Shown here piece by piece: positions 10,601 through 22,332 of a DNA stretch of 38,889 nt. Where the stretch lies: contig UZAN01039695.1 in assembly GCA_900618425.1 (NCBI GenBank), positions 83,936-122,824 of the forward strand, written 5' to 3'. Position numbers and translations under genes: made by a program. Position 1 is the first letter of the stretch. Each line of letters starts with the position of its first letter. The notes beneath the pieces are model-generated. The model was given only the letters and a program-made list of their open reading frames with translations, had not been told where the DNA came from and ran no database searches. Source of the stretch: Echinostoma caproni (taxonomy: Eukaryota; Platyhelminthes; Trematoda; Plagiorchiida; Echinostomatidae).

Positions 10601-11974
10601 CCCTGTCCGCCTTAAATTTTACCAATAACCTTGTATGCAGCGATCATTGAAGTTTGTTGTACGGTGATGATGATACTTAGTTATTGTTCAGCGATTACTA
10701 GTTGAACAGACTCAAATGGGGGTCACAGACTGTTCTCTAGAGATGATTTGAGGTTGATATGAAACTGTCAGCACATATATACTACTCGTGAACAACCTAC
10801 TCACACAAAATTCCAAAATCAAACGCACTACTGTGTCACAACAAGGATTATTCACTTGGTAGATTCTGGACTTGTTGCAGATTGTGATCAATACCAGTGG
10901 ATTATAATCAATCCGTGATCACATTTTTCTCACATCCTCCTTGTTAGTGGTGCATCTGGCTATCTGAATGTCCCGCTCGCAGTCCAATATTAGATGTTAC
11001 CGCCTCACTAATCAATATAACTGAAACTTGTTTCGCGTATTCCCCGAGCAAAGATGACAACTCAAAACAGTATAAGTGCAGTAAAGTGACCAGACAAGAG
11101 GAGCAGTTCAATGTCTGGATGAAACTATTTATGCCAGGCCTGTCTGACTGGCACACCAATTGCTCATATTGACATCGAACCGCACTGGTCTATACGGTCA
11201 GTTCTTTATCTGCGTCACATACGAATTTCGTTGGTGAGTTTTGAAACTCCTGACTTCTTTAACCAATCTTATTTGCTTGATTATGCTCTAAGAGAAGCTT
11301 ATGAATTCTTCAAGTAGGTAGTGTGTTCGCATTCTTGTATGCAGAGGTTTCGGGAAAATATAAAGTAAACAATAGGAATGAACCGACCCGGAGCTAAACT
11401 TTGGGAACAGGAGAAAATGCACCTGGATATTGAGAGTTTCATTCTCCCGCCTCCCATCACAACCACAGAATTTAGACTCGCGAGCCCTATGATATCACAG
11501 TTTTGCAATCTCTGAGACTCATTTTTATACTGCATACAAATTTGCAGTTAGTAGCAAAATTATATAAATTGTTCAATTGGAATTATGAACAACATCCCCT
11601 CTGGCTAAACGTCGGAAAGAATAAACCATCAGTCATTTCTAACTCAAATGGAACACTCCACAAATGTGGTCAAAGCATTCCTTTTGCTGTATAAAGTTCG
11701 CGAGTAAATGTCAAGCTAGGTTCACTATAGGATGCTAGCCAGAGCTGAGGCAGTGGGAACTCATATGTATAACGCAGACATACTACTAACTGGATCACTA
11801 GCTAATGGATCGGACGGTTTTTCATTGAATACAACCAACAGATAGTCAAGTTCGGAATGGTTCCAATTGAGTCATTACACAGGGGCCCAGTGACGAGAAG
11901 ATCGAGACGTGATACCACCAACAACTTAGGAAGGATGGGTTGTGCTATTTTGTGTATAAGTATAATGAAAACGG
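10601..11974. other. Unassigned stretch
   Basis: No gene or element recognised. Short ORFs at 10944-11159 and 11299-11535 (minus) and 11503-11694 (plus) have no known motif. Confidence 0.4.
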
Positions 11975-11982
11975 TTTTATCA

Positions 11983-12057
11983 GCTGCCCGTTAGTCGAGT
12001 GAATAGTGCACATGCATTCTACCTGTGAGGTTATCTGTTCGATTCTCAGCTGGAGCA
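11983..12057 (+). repeat. Possible tRNA-like SINE head
   Basis: Contains a box A-like stretch (GTTAGTCGAGTGAATAGTG) and, about 30 bases later, a box B-like stretch (CTGTTCGATTCTCAG). Spacing is tRNA-like, but the arms do not form a good cloverleaf, so a working tRNA gene is unlikely. It could be a decayed SINE or Pol III remnant. Confidence 0.25.
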
Positions 12058-12263
12058 ACTGGTTTGCATAACTGCCAACGGTCAACCAGGTCGAAGCGAA
12101 TTTCCAGTGCTTCTTACCTTTTCAGATTAACGTTAGGGATTTCTCGCTGTTAACATTGTCTTGGAAGAATCCGATTTTTGTACAGAGAGCATATCGGATC
12201 TGAACTATTAATGCTGATCCAAAATGCAGCTTATGTCCACCCCTAACGGACAACTCGCCACAT

Positions 12264-12510
12264 TACACACCTTTGTATCCACCCCACATGCAACAGATTG
12301 CCCCGGAAGAAGTTATCAGCCAGCTTAGATACACCGCACCAACAGACACTCTAGGCACCTAAGGCCTTTTGCGTAGACTACATAAATATGGAGCCGAGTA
12401 AATTACGCAATGTACGTCAGAACTTATCAACACATCTTTTGGGATCGGTGTTGTCACCGATAGGTTTCTCCGAAACCTATAACTGACCTTCCGATTCCAA
12501 AAGGCTTTCC
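12264..12510 (+). pseudogene. CR1-type LINE fragment (RT N-terminal part)
   Basis: One frame reads QQIAPEEVISQLRYTAPTDT, then LLRRLHKYGAE, LINTSFGIGVVTD and the remnant FRFQKAFQQ. This follows the CR1 pattern of the region before RT motif A (PEEV..L...APG.DGL, then FN.S...G.VP..W). There are stops after GT, AE and NL. No palm motifs follow. Confidence 0.6.
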
Positions 12511-15500
12511 AACAGCGTGTGTTTTTATCCCTTTGGTCTTAATTCCATGAAATTAAGCAGCTAACGGAGGGGCAATCCATAGCGGATTACGATTTTCCAT
12601 CGGAGACCTCAACGAACAGTAGCACGTGCACACAAGCCAAATAAATATACTCTCCATACCTTCGCTTTCAATTTCATTTACTCGATGGCTACCTAATCAG
12701 CAGACTGGAATCTGTTTGAAGTGGTTTTCTTGGTTGCTCCTATGCTTTAAGTTTGGCTTTCAAAACCATAAACTTTCTTTCGTACCCTTTGCCATTGAGG
12801 CCAACGTATCGAACTTGATAAAACATTATCAAAACCCGCATTGGAAATCTCCGATGCTTTTCGGGTGCGGTTTTATCCTTGCTTTTCCACTGCATAATTC
12901 GGCGATTTTATCGGTAATACTATTCTACCTAAACTCAGTTTCTCATTTAGTTCATCTCCGGTCGGCAGGAATTCACCACCTTTTCTTATTAGATTCGGGG
13001 AATTCATCAGAACCCCCCCCCCGTTATCGCTTATGTTTTCATCCCAACACATAAAAACATTTCAAATGCTCGTGGTCTAGCTGTCACTAATCGGATCTCT
13101 ATTCGTCCACGTAGACATTAGCAGCTTGTTAAGGTCAATATGGTGTTCAAGAAGGAATCATACATCCATTGCCTCATAATGATGATGAGCATGTCCCTAG
13201 TATCAGTCTACACGATCTCACAAACTTTTACTGTGATTCCGTGATTAGTTTTTATCCCATATTATTATGGTTAATAAGTCGACAGTCACAGATAACTTTC
13301 ATACGAAACGAAATAGCTTAAAACTTATGTTCTGAGTTTTTGACATAGCTCCCTTCCACTCCTATCTTTTTCCTGATCAAAAAATTACCATGTTGCAATC
13401 AGTGGCTCAATTTGGACAGAAATCTACGTTTTTCTGATTAAAGGAAATCAATATAATCACAAGTTACTTGAAGTGCAGCTTGTGTCCATACAAGGGTTCC
13501 TGGTCCTTTCTTACCGACTGCATTCAGTGAATGATTTTAGGTTTGCTGAGCTTGATCCAGGAAAACACTGGACATCACTAATTAGCTATTTTGTTCCCAT
13601 GTTTCTATTACTCTGCAAATCTTGAAAATGGTATTTCTAATCGTCAAGGTTGTTTTATTTGACTGGTTTGTAGAAGTATTTTGGCTTCATCATCAATAGA
13701 TGATAAAGTCTTCAAATTCTTCGCACCACAGTATTCATCACATCTATAGACATACAAAATAAGATATGGCATCTGTTATTTATTTTACCAAAACGATTTT
13801 TTTAACACACATTCTCTTGAAAATAATTGATTTGTTTCTATTGAAATATAAACGTTAAATCACGCTTAACCTTTCCACGTCTGAAAATAGTGTTGTATTG
13901 ATTGTAATGTAATCAAGGTAACAATATTGTTGTTATGGCAACCATTGGAAGGATTGGATGTTAATGCAACCCAGCTTTCACTTCAGACAATCAGACATTC
14001 GGCTTTCGTTGTCAGGACAACAAAAAGTCCAACGAATAGTATTTCAGGCAGTCATGCGCGTACAATAGGGACATGGGAAACTGATGTAAACCTGTGGTGA
14101 GACTAATCTGTGAGTTAACGTTTCATCTGGTAGTACTGAAAACCAGGCTCACCATTCATTGGGGGATTTCTTTTCAATAAATAACAACCCGTGATGTCTT
14201 CAAATCAGGCGAACACAGAAGTCCTCTTATGGAAAAACCCCAAAAGTTAAACACTCTAAAGAAGTCACAATCATCTGAGAAAGTAAATCAGTTCCAATAA
14301 AACGCCTCTCCAATCACAAATGAATGTGACACTGAGCAATTTCACACAAGGAGGATTGAATCGGTCTCCAGTCATAACCAAATTGTAAGTGGAACGTTTT
14401 CATTGGAACTTCTTCCAAGCGACAAAGCATGAAAATATGTTGGATAGACTGCCCATCTGGCAGGCATAAGTGCACGTAATTTCCCAGGAAGGGGCGCTTT
14501 GCAGCAGCTTAATTTGATGTGCGAGAGTAGCGCAAACTTGTAGACCCCGAGCGCATTCCCTCATATTGGTTTACTCGGTGTGACAAGCAACTTGCATTGA
14601 ATTTGTTCCAATCAGTTTCCGCAAGTCATCATATGCTTTGGTGGTCAGATATAAAAGTTAGTTGTTTTAAACGTCCCTTTCAATGGACACAGAGAGTTAG
14701 GAATTCTGGAACATCGGTTATCCAAAGCCATTGCCAGCTGTCTCAACGCGATGCATTTAAGATTCTCACCCAGGACTAAGCGATTCATTGCTCAACAGCT
14801 TAGGGATAAACTGCCTCGTTAGTCCCAATCTTTTGTTCTATAGCTGTTTACGTGCACTTGTATTGCTTTTAATATCGGACACAAAATGATGCTTTTGTCC
14901 AGGGGAATATCTGAACATTATCCGAACGCTCTTCAAAAGCAATATTGAGAACCTTGAACAACTCAGTCCTGCAACATATAGTTGACAGTGGACACCGGAT
15001 TGACCTAGAAACATCATGTACAATTTTTCTTCGCTGCACCAAAGCACCACACCAAGGCATTACGTAAGAATATCCTGACAACTGCGAAAGTCATACCAAT
15101 TGGGATTATGAAGACGGAGTTGTGCAAACAACGCAATCTGATCCCAGCGGTGTGGTTACCATGGTCATAAGAATGATTGTCCATAGTTCTTTGATACTTT
15201 TTCTATTCTCCCCTCCCTTCTAATTCACTGTCTTTTTCTCGCACATCCACACCTGCTTTATTTATTCTTAACTGTCATATCGCGTCCACCTCACACATTT
15301 TACTCGGCTTTTCCCCATACATTTATTACGGCCCCATAGCTTGTTATTGGTCAATCGGATTCGTTCATCAATCGGTTGGGTAGTTCAGTTGCAACAAGGG
15401 ACGTGATGTTTGCCCATCTAAACCGAGAGAGAATTCAGACCTTATTCACAGCCTCGAGTTGTTAGCATACCCGGTGAACTTCGAATGTTCACAGCAGGAG

Positions 15501-17919
15501 TGCCATCATCACATAGCTAAACAACAGGTGACAACAAGAGCATCACAAACATTACGAGTCGGTGATCAGAGAGTCTCGTGTCAGTTGCGCAAATCGCGTA
15601 AACTCATGAAAAAAGATCGCTGAGATGGTCAGATGGGAGTTAGTTCAATGAAGTCACGGGTGAGAGAGACAAGATGGTTTGAAAAGATGGAGCAATCGTG
15701 CTAAGTTTTGATCTTGTGTGTATATGTTATGAACCAGATGAACTGTCTTCCTGCGTGGGTGGTCATCGCAAGAAAGAATTACTAAGACGTAATCATTAAT
15801 CAAACACCCTGCTCACTTTCGACCCTAGGTCGACAGCTTCATTGGATAGAGTCTCGTGGCTCAGTAACAGTAACACTAACACCATTTTTGGGTAATGTTT
15901 GTATTGGGGGTACGGGATGAGATGCCATGGTGTGCATGTGAATCATGGCATTGATTCACGTTATCTGTGTTGACTCTCGAACTGTAAAATCAGTGTACAA
16001 ACTGGATTATGTGCGAAATCCATCACCTCCAGTTCAATGTTGAGCATTTAAACGGAAGAAGTGAGGACTGTGGAGACTTATCGATTTGACAATCACAGCT
16101 GATTGTTTTCGACTTTTGAGGCTTTTCGAAGAATCGTAGGTTGAACCCAAAACCAAGGAAGTATCATTTAGATATAGAACTCAATCTAGGTAGATTTGGC
16201 TCTAGTGGTTTACAAATATTTTAAGGATGACAGGTAGGTTATTTTCCACAGAAAAGAACCAGCATGAACAATGAAACACAACAATTCAAGACTGTCATGA
16301 TAAATGCAAAAATTAACAGACAATGCTTCAATAAACGAATTACCGACATAATAGAAATGAACTTTGTTCGAGTCCAATTTTGCCCAATTAGGGGACCAAT
16401 TATGATATAAACTGTTGAATACTTTAATTACTTTCCATTTTCCATTGTATATCCTTTTCTGTATTGAAATGTCTTGATTCGGGCACAATGAAAGCGGGAA
16501 TGTTTGCCAGTTTGTGTTCTCATTAAAATCAGGGTTATTTTATTGACCAGTTCATAGTTTAAAATGGCAGACAGGTTAACGCGTGATGTCTAGTGAAAAT
16601 AAATAACCGAGGATTGACTCGTAAGCTCATGCTATCTTCTTAGATGTCTCATCTTTCCTGAGTTACTCTAAACTTTTCATCTCTTCTTACATACTAAAAT
16701 AAGCGCTATCAAAAGTTTCAAGTTCAACAATCAATTCCTGATTCTACAAATTTGGTACAAATTTAGATTCAGTTATTTTTCAAAACATTGACATTAATAT
16801 TGACATTATTTATAGTCATGTTCATTTAGTCATGTACTGGATAGTCCTCTAAGAATTGTGCTACTCTGTTGCTGGATGTCATCGTAGCAATATGGTTTTA
16901 AAGATGCAGCATGTTTGACACCATTCTTTGTGATGCGTTGCATATTGGTTCACTCGGAGCTCATCTTCGTAAATTCGGTTGTTTAGTGACGAGTAATATC
17001 TACGGCTGATCAATATGCGATTAGACAATAGCACGTTCAATTTTTTAAAAGATGGGTTTTAAAGCCGACATACCCTACTCAAAATCACTTGCGATCAGTT
17101 TTGAGTTTCATTTTCTTTTCATAAAATCTCTATTTATTTGAAGTTCACAGTATTATTCAGCAGGGACTAAAACAAACAAGCAAATCGCTCATTTTGAAGC
17201 GATCCCATGTTTGAGTAAAAATGATTACAATGCATGTTAAAATGTCTGAATTAGTGAACAAAATGGAACTGAAAGCGCTTGTTTTTGATTTGATCGAATG
17301 TCGTGTTCATCAGTCCTCTGGATAGAAATTGTACTTTAATTGAAGAACTTTGAGATTGTAGCTGATAACCATTTTGTAGAAGTTCCATTGGCACCGTATT
17401 CAATCAAATAAATCGCAAATTACCCTCTGCAAGTCCACTAATTGTCACAGGTTTGCGAGTGAGACTTATGTTTGTGAGTCTCGACGAGTAGGTTTAATCA
17501 ATTGACCGAGTGTAGAGAGAGCTTCAAGAGTTAATCGTTCCCCCTTTTACTTAGCCCGCTCCACCACCTTTTAGTTATCGACGGCGACCTCTCGACCTGT
17601 TCGTGTGCAGTCGTTCCAGAATTGTGACCTCGGGTCATGGCAGGCTGATATTCATGTAGGTGAAGGTGTAGTTATTTCCCTATCTCAACTATGTCGTGTT
17701 GATTGCTGCCCAGGCAGGCGTAGATTGCCCCTGATCGTTCGTAATGTTTGACTCGATCCTTATCGTAAAATAATACCAGCGATGCATAAGAATAAAGTCG
17801 AAATGCGAAGACGTTTCTTTTTGGTATATCGCTTCAGGTATTTAGGTATATAGTAGGATTCGTCAATACAATAATAATACAAGGCCTACGCTGAAGTAAT
17901 TTACAATCTATGCTGTCTT
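12511..17919. other. Large unassigned stretch
   Basis: No gene, RNA or element that I can support. The 142-codon plus ORF at 12626-13054 has no known motif, includes a poly-C run near 13015 and is within chance length. Minus ORFs at 14838-15081 and 16210-16488 are likewise unrecognised. The last ~200 bases before 17920 might be upstream CR1 sequence (a frame reading DCCPGRRRLPLIVRN near 17702), but I cannot confirm it. Confidence 0.4.
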
Positions 17920-18760
17920 ATGGAGATAATTTTTGTTCACACTGGCAGAATATGCTCTCCGCAGCTAAAAGCTCGTAGAAGACAAAACGAATTAGCGTTC
18001 AAGATAAATCAAACAACCACTGTCAAACAACTTACACTGCAAATCAGGGCAGAGATAAAAAGACTGAATGCTTCATTCGCAAAACCAGTTCTCGGAGCTG
18101 GAGATGGAAAACGGCTATAGCAAGGGAACAGACTGAATACTTGTAAATGCTTTGAATGCATTTTTAGTCTTTGCCGATCCGAATACCCCTGGATCTCTCA
18201 GATATCTATTCCTTACCCATTATAAGAACAAATACCACAAAATACCTAGGAATTACCATAGATGACAGTCTTGTGCTTGCTTGTGTTGGTCGACTGCGTC
18301 GCTTATCTTTTCAAATACGCAAACTACGACAATTTCGCGTTAGGTATGAAACTGTGTTCCTTTGTTTATCAATGCATTTTTCTTATCATGCTTTATTGTT
18401 CGCCCGTTATTTTCCCTGATATACTTAGCAAGGACTTCATTGATCTACGTCGCAGTTTGCTGATTGTCAACCGTGTTTCTCTTATTCCTTTAAACACTCT
18501 GATCACTAAATTGTGTGATTTGCATATCACTTCATGTGAGAACTTTGCTCAAGAGATATTCAATAACCCCAGTCATCCACTCAATCTCGATTTATCTGCT
18601 TGCCATTCCCACTACTCAACCCGATCCAATTTTCGCTGATTGCCCTCCCGCATAAACATTTACCGCAACTCAACGGTTCCCTGTTTGGCCTGCGTGCTTA
18701 TCCAGGACATCAACGTAGGTCCAAAAATCTCTCCTATGGACCAGTTTCATAAAACGCTGC
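17920..18760 (+). pseudogene. CR1-type LINE fragment with internal deletion of the RT palm
   Basis: The first part (17960-18120) encodes RRRQNELAFKINQTTTVKQL followed by LQIRAEIKRLNASF and GAGDGKRL, the basic linker before the RT. It is followed after only ~50 bases by TKYLGITIDDSLVLA and LSFQIRKLRQFRVRYETVF (18225-18360). It then shifts frame to LYCSPVIFPDILSKDFIDLR and NFAQEIFNNPSHPLNLDL (18393-18600) and ends with HYSTRSNFR, stop, and IYRNSTVPCLA. The later blocks are the CR1 RT thumb and C-terminus. The whole palm (motifs A to C) is missing. Confidence 0.75.
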
Positions 18761-19525
18761 TCCGGAAAATACCTTCCCCCTTTCCAGATCCGTGAGCCTA
18801 GGTAATATTACGTCGAATGCATGGGTTGTTTCATTCTTTGTTTACCAATTTGTGATGTTCATCAACTGATACTGTACCTCCATCGTTTCCCCTGGGTTGA
18901 CTGCAAGAACCCTAAAATACCAGGTTATGATTCAGCTATGATAACCGAAAGGTGTTCTGATCTCCTAAAACTTACTAACTTGTTGAACATTTTCAAAATT
19001 TCTGATTGTTAGTGGCTTCGGTAATCCTTATTCTAAGAACGACCACGGTGGTGTTCCCATGGTTAAACTGAATTGAGAAATGTGACAATAGCAATACGAT
19101 TGTTCTAAGACAGTTTGTACTTATTGCTTGTGAATATCATACGTTAACTAAATTCACCCGGTTTACTTTGTGTGATGGAGGCGTTTAAGCAATACTATCT
19201 GATTTCAGTGATAAAGGTTATCGAAATCAGAGCCCATAATACGAAAAGTGCATTTTGGAAACATTCCAATTTTAAAACTTGTTTTTTTGTAGAATCCCGT
19301 AACTCTTATGAAAATTATGGCATCTTTCGACAGCTCTCGTTACTTTATTTTTATTGCAGTTAATCTGATAGTGATATCTCATTCCGTTTCGAAATTATGG
19401 TCAAAATGGTCACTTTGATTGTTCCGTGCTTGAAGATGCTCTTGCGGCGGCGTCACAGAGATGGATTATGACCTGAAAGTGTCGAATAAACTGGATGTGA
19501 ATCTGGTCAATACTGATGTGGATAT
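18761..19525. other. Unassigned stretch
   Basis: Possibly CR1 3' UTR at its left end, otherwise nothing recognisable. ORFs at 18821-19012 and 19172-19363 (plus) have no known motif. Minus ORF 19410-19676 spans the direct repeat listed next. Confidence 0.35.
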
Positions 19526-19653
19526 CGATCATGCATGATCTATTGGTGTCCCAGTGCAGCCACTTGAGGTGTAGCTTATGGATTCTATTGCAGCATCGTG
19601 CGATAGCGGTAAACAATGGCTCAAGCGTTGATCGCGCATGATTCATTGGTATC
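19526..19653 (+). repeat. Diverged direct repeat pair
   Basis: gatcatgcatgatctattgg around 19526-19552 reappears as gatcgcgcatgattcattgg around 19627-19653, about 100 bases apart. About 20 of 25 positions agree. It may reflect an old ~100-bp tandem duplication. Confidence 0.5.
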
Positions 19654-19874
19654 AGCGGAGGGGGACAAACACACAATCACATACAGAGCCGTACGCGAAC
19701 TAGCATGATAAACAACCGATATGTATATCATGGGAATTGAGTTGTGCGTGTTACCAAAGCCAGTCCCACAATCGTCCACTGCACTTCAAGGGGAGGTAGA
19801 GAAGTCGGTGTTGCATGGTATGCATCCAGACATCGCTGGGAGGCTTGTCAGCACCGGTGAGGTCAATGCGACAG

Positions 19875-19979
19875 CTTGAAATAATCCTAGGACATCTCGA
19901 AATAATGGTCAACCAACCTGAAATGATTCCCGGACATATTGAAATAATCCGAGGATATGTTAATATAATATTGGGACAA
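19875..19979 (+). repeat. Five-copy 21-bp minisatellite, open in one frame
   Basis: Five head-to-tail 21-base units start at 19875, 19896, 19917, 19938 and 19959, each built on the pattern xTTGAAATAATCCxxGGACAT with substitutions. There are no indels. In the plus ORF 19815-20045 each unit is a heptad of the type LEIILGH. The frame is kept because the unit is a multiple of three; whether it is translated is unknown. Confidence 0.8.
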
Positions 19980-22186
19980 ATTGACTGGCAAACAAATGTT
20001 AACAGTCTTAATAAATGTACCGAAAAATACTGGAAAATTCTTTAGTTTCTCAGTAATACTGTACCAATCTGAATTATGTCTGGGTACTAGCTTACACCAA
20101 CCTTCAAACCCTTTTCATCAAAACTTCCCCCCTCACCGCAGTGTTATAATTCTTCTTTCCTTGTCGTCCCATTGGGTGACAGGTGGAATCAGTTGCTCCA
20201 CGAGAGCTGCATTTCCAAAGAGAAATCACACGATGAAGCCGTTCGCCAAAGTGACAGTGCATGAGAAGTGACCTTTCAACTGAGAGGCCATGTAGGAATG
20301 TTGGTTCGAGGACAGAACTATAAGTCTTTAATGTTGATTTACTCCTGTCCTAAACTATGTTTATTGGACCTAACCCGCAAGATTTGAATCTTCGAAGAAG
20401 TTGAAGGTATCTGATTACTGGTGCCTACGTTGTTTNTTTACTAGAATCATTTGCTCCAGCACTGGAAGTTCATCAAAGTAGCTTGGTCACATCCAAATGT
20501 ACCCGATTACCGAACTTTCACAAAAAGCACTCAAACATTTCCCCGTCGAAATTGAAGAAGCAGGCTGTAAGAAGCCTTTAAATATGGGCAAACGCGGTGG
20601 AGTCGTATCTGAGCCACTCAAGGCTACCAGCGTTTTGCGGATTTCAACTATAGAACGGCTTCTAAATCAGCATCTGCATCGATCTACTCACCCCCAGGGA
20701 AGGCACGCAAAGTAGTCGTCCGAGAAATCAAGGAATTTGAGTCATTCTCTATCAGGTGATAGCCTTGGTAAGGTTAAAGTATGTAGGCAAGTGTGAACAT
20801 CAATAGCTACGGTGAATGCCTAGTGCGCGGTTATCAATCACGGCAAAACGAAACTGAGAGAACCAGGCATGAGGAATTTCGTGTGAAGAACAGAAAGACG
20901 GTACATTATTTAATCCAATATTCAAATGAAAGCAAATGTGAATGTTTTAATACAGGTTAGCTCCTCTTTTTAAGGTGTGCGCTGAAACCTACTTAAAGAT
21001 AAATCTGAGTTTTAATGACCAATTAATGGGTAACAGTGATGGAAACCATGAGTTGTCGTAGGTAAGTTCTTCCTCTTACTACTTCATGAGATTGAAAACT
21101 AACGCACGATAATGTCATCCAGACATTCTGCACTTCTGAGACACAGGTTTGCTTTAAATATCTTTCTCATTACGCTGAGTATTAATATAAATGAATTACT
21201 GGTAGAAAACGGAAATAGGTGACGGGTCAAAATTGTTGTCATTAGCAACATAGTTCACTCAACTTTGATTACTGCACCAATATTATTTTAATTTTCACCC
21301 ACTCGAGTTATTCGCCAAGTAATTCAAACAGCGTTTGATGCAGTTCTATTCAATATTTATTTCTTGACCAAAAGCCAACCTTTCGTTTTTGTTACAGTCC
21401 GTCTCAACTGAGCAAACTCAAGGCAACAGGTCCGGCATTATTCACAAAATCAGACAGAAAAAGGTCTGCGGAGTAAACTTTTGTCGCTTTCCTATAGGAT
21501 TGTGATCCCGAATATTATCAAAGTCTTTCGTATCGTCACAATTGAATTGCTTGGATTTGGCCATTAGGGTGATAACGCTTGTTTATTCTAACTCTATTGA
21601 CAAATGAAAACGTTTTGTCTACAAACGGTCAAGCAACAGATTGACCTATAGGGCGGTTTATCTCTCTTTGATACACTGGTAGGCAAGACTACACTATAGT
21701 TATCACTTTAACTCTCACTTCTCAAACACCTGGTAGATTATCCCATGGAGCTCTATCTCGCCGGTTTAATGTGATACATTGTTGGAATTCCTTTCCACCA
21801 ACCGCTTTGTCCTTCGGTCTATTTACAGCCAAGGAATACGAGAGTTTAATTGAACATGAATCAGTTCAGTTTCAACCGTGATTTAAAAATAGAAAAGTAA
21901 TAGTCATTTAAAAAATTAAGTAACTATTCTGTATCCGTTTCTTTTTTAACTAAATTGTTTGGAACCTGGGCTCATTTTCCGTTTTGGAAGTAAATGGAAA
22001 TTGTCACCATTTATGAGCGACAAAATAACAGAAACCAAGTCTGAACACGCAGTTCTACTAGAGGTCAATGTCTTAACAAAAAGTGTAAACGAATAAAATA
22101 ATATATTTCTTATTCATTGGAGTTATCTCCGAGCTATGTATGATTGCGGGTACAGCAGTAGGAAACGGATGAAAAGTCTTGCTGTG
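19980..22186. other. Unassigned stretch downstream of the tetraspanin
   Basis: The right end probably holds tetraspanin 3' UTR. ORFs at 19981-20271 and 20497-20715 (plus) have no motif I recognise. There is one ambiguous base at 20438. Confidence 0.35.
21582..21850 (-). terminator. Candidate polyadenylation signals for the tetraspanin
   Basis: On the minus strand, ATTAAA occurs at 21845-21850 and AATAAA at 21582-21587. These lie about 430 and 690 bases past the stop. They are short motifs in AT-rich DNA, so this is only a plausible 3' end region. Confidence 0.2.
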
Positions 22187-22246
22187 TTTGTTGCACTGTT
22201 GTTGTTTTTGTTGTTGTTGTTAGTGTTGTTTTTGTTGTTGCTGTTA
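22187..22246 (-). repeat. AAC-rich simple repeat in tetraspanin 3' UTR
   Basis: About 60 bases of (AAC)n and CAAAAAC units on the minus strand (TTG/TTTTTG on the plus strand). It starts about 33 bases after the tetraspanin stop codon, so it should be transcribed in the 3' UTR. Confidence 0.75.
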
Positions 22247-22278
22247 ATCATCATCATTGATACGATGAATCGGTTGTT

Positions 22279-22332
22279 TCACTTGATCCGTGTGTACATA
22301 ATAATAACCACCGCCAGTATAAATGAGATAAC
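22279..22332 (-). CDS. Tetraspanin exon 8 (rest of TM4, stop)
   Basis: Seventeen codons and a TGA stop at 22279-22281, after a strong acceptor (cttttcctttctggcag). The peptide VISFILAVVIIMYTRIK finishes TM4 and gives a very short basic cytoplasmic tail. A longer open reading frame across the same bases in another frame is a shadow. Confidence 0.85.
   Translation of the reverse strand, partial: VISFILAVVIIMYTRIK

Noticed and set aside
12626..13054. 142-codon plus-strand ORF
   Set aside because: Unrecognised, crosses a poly-C run, and follows a decayed CR1 piece without continuing its frame.
15900..16000. tRNA-like phrases around 15.35 and 15.85 kb
   Set aside because: Box A-like words without a properly spaced box B and no cloverleaf.
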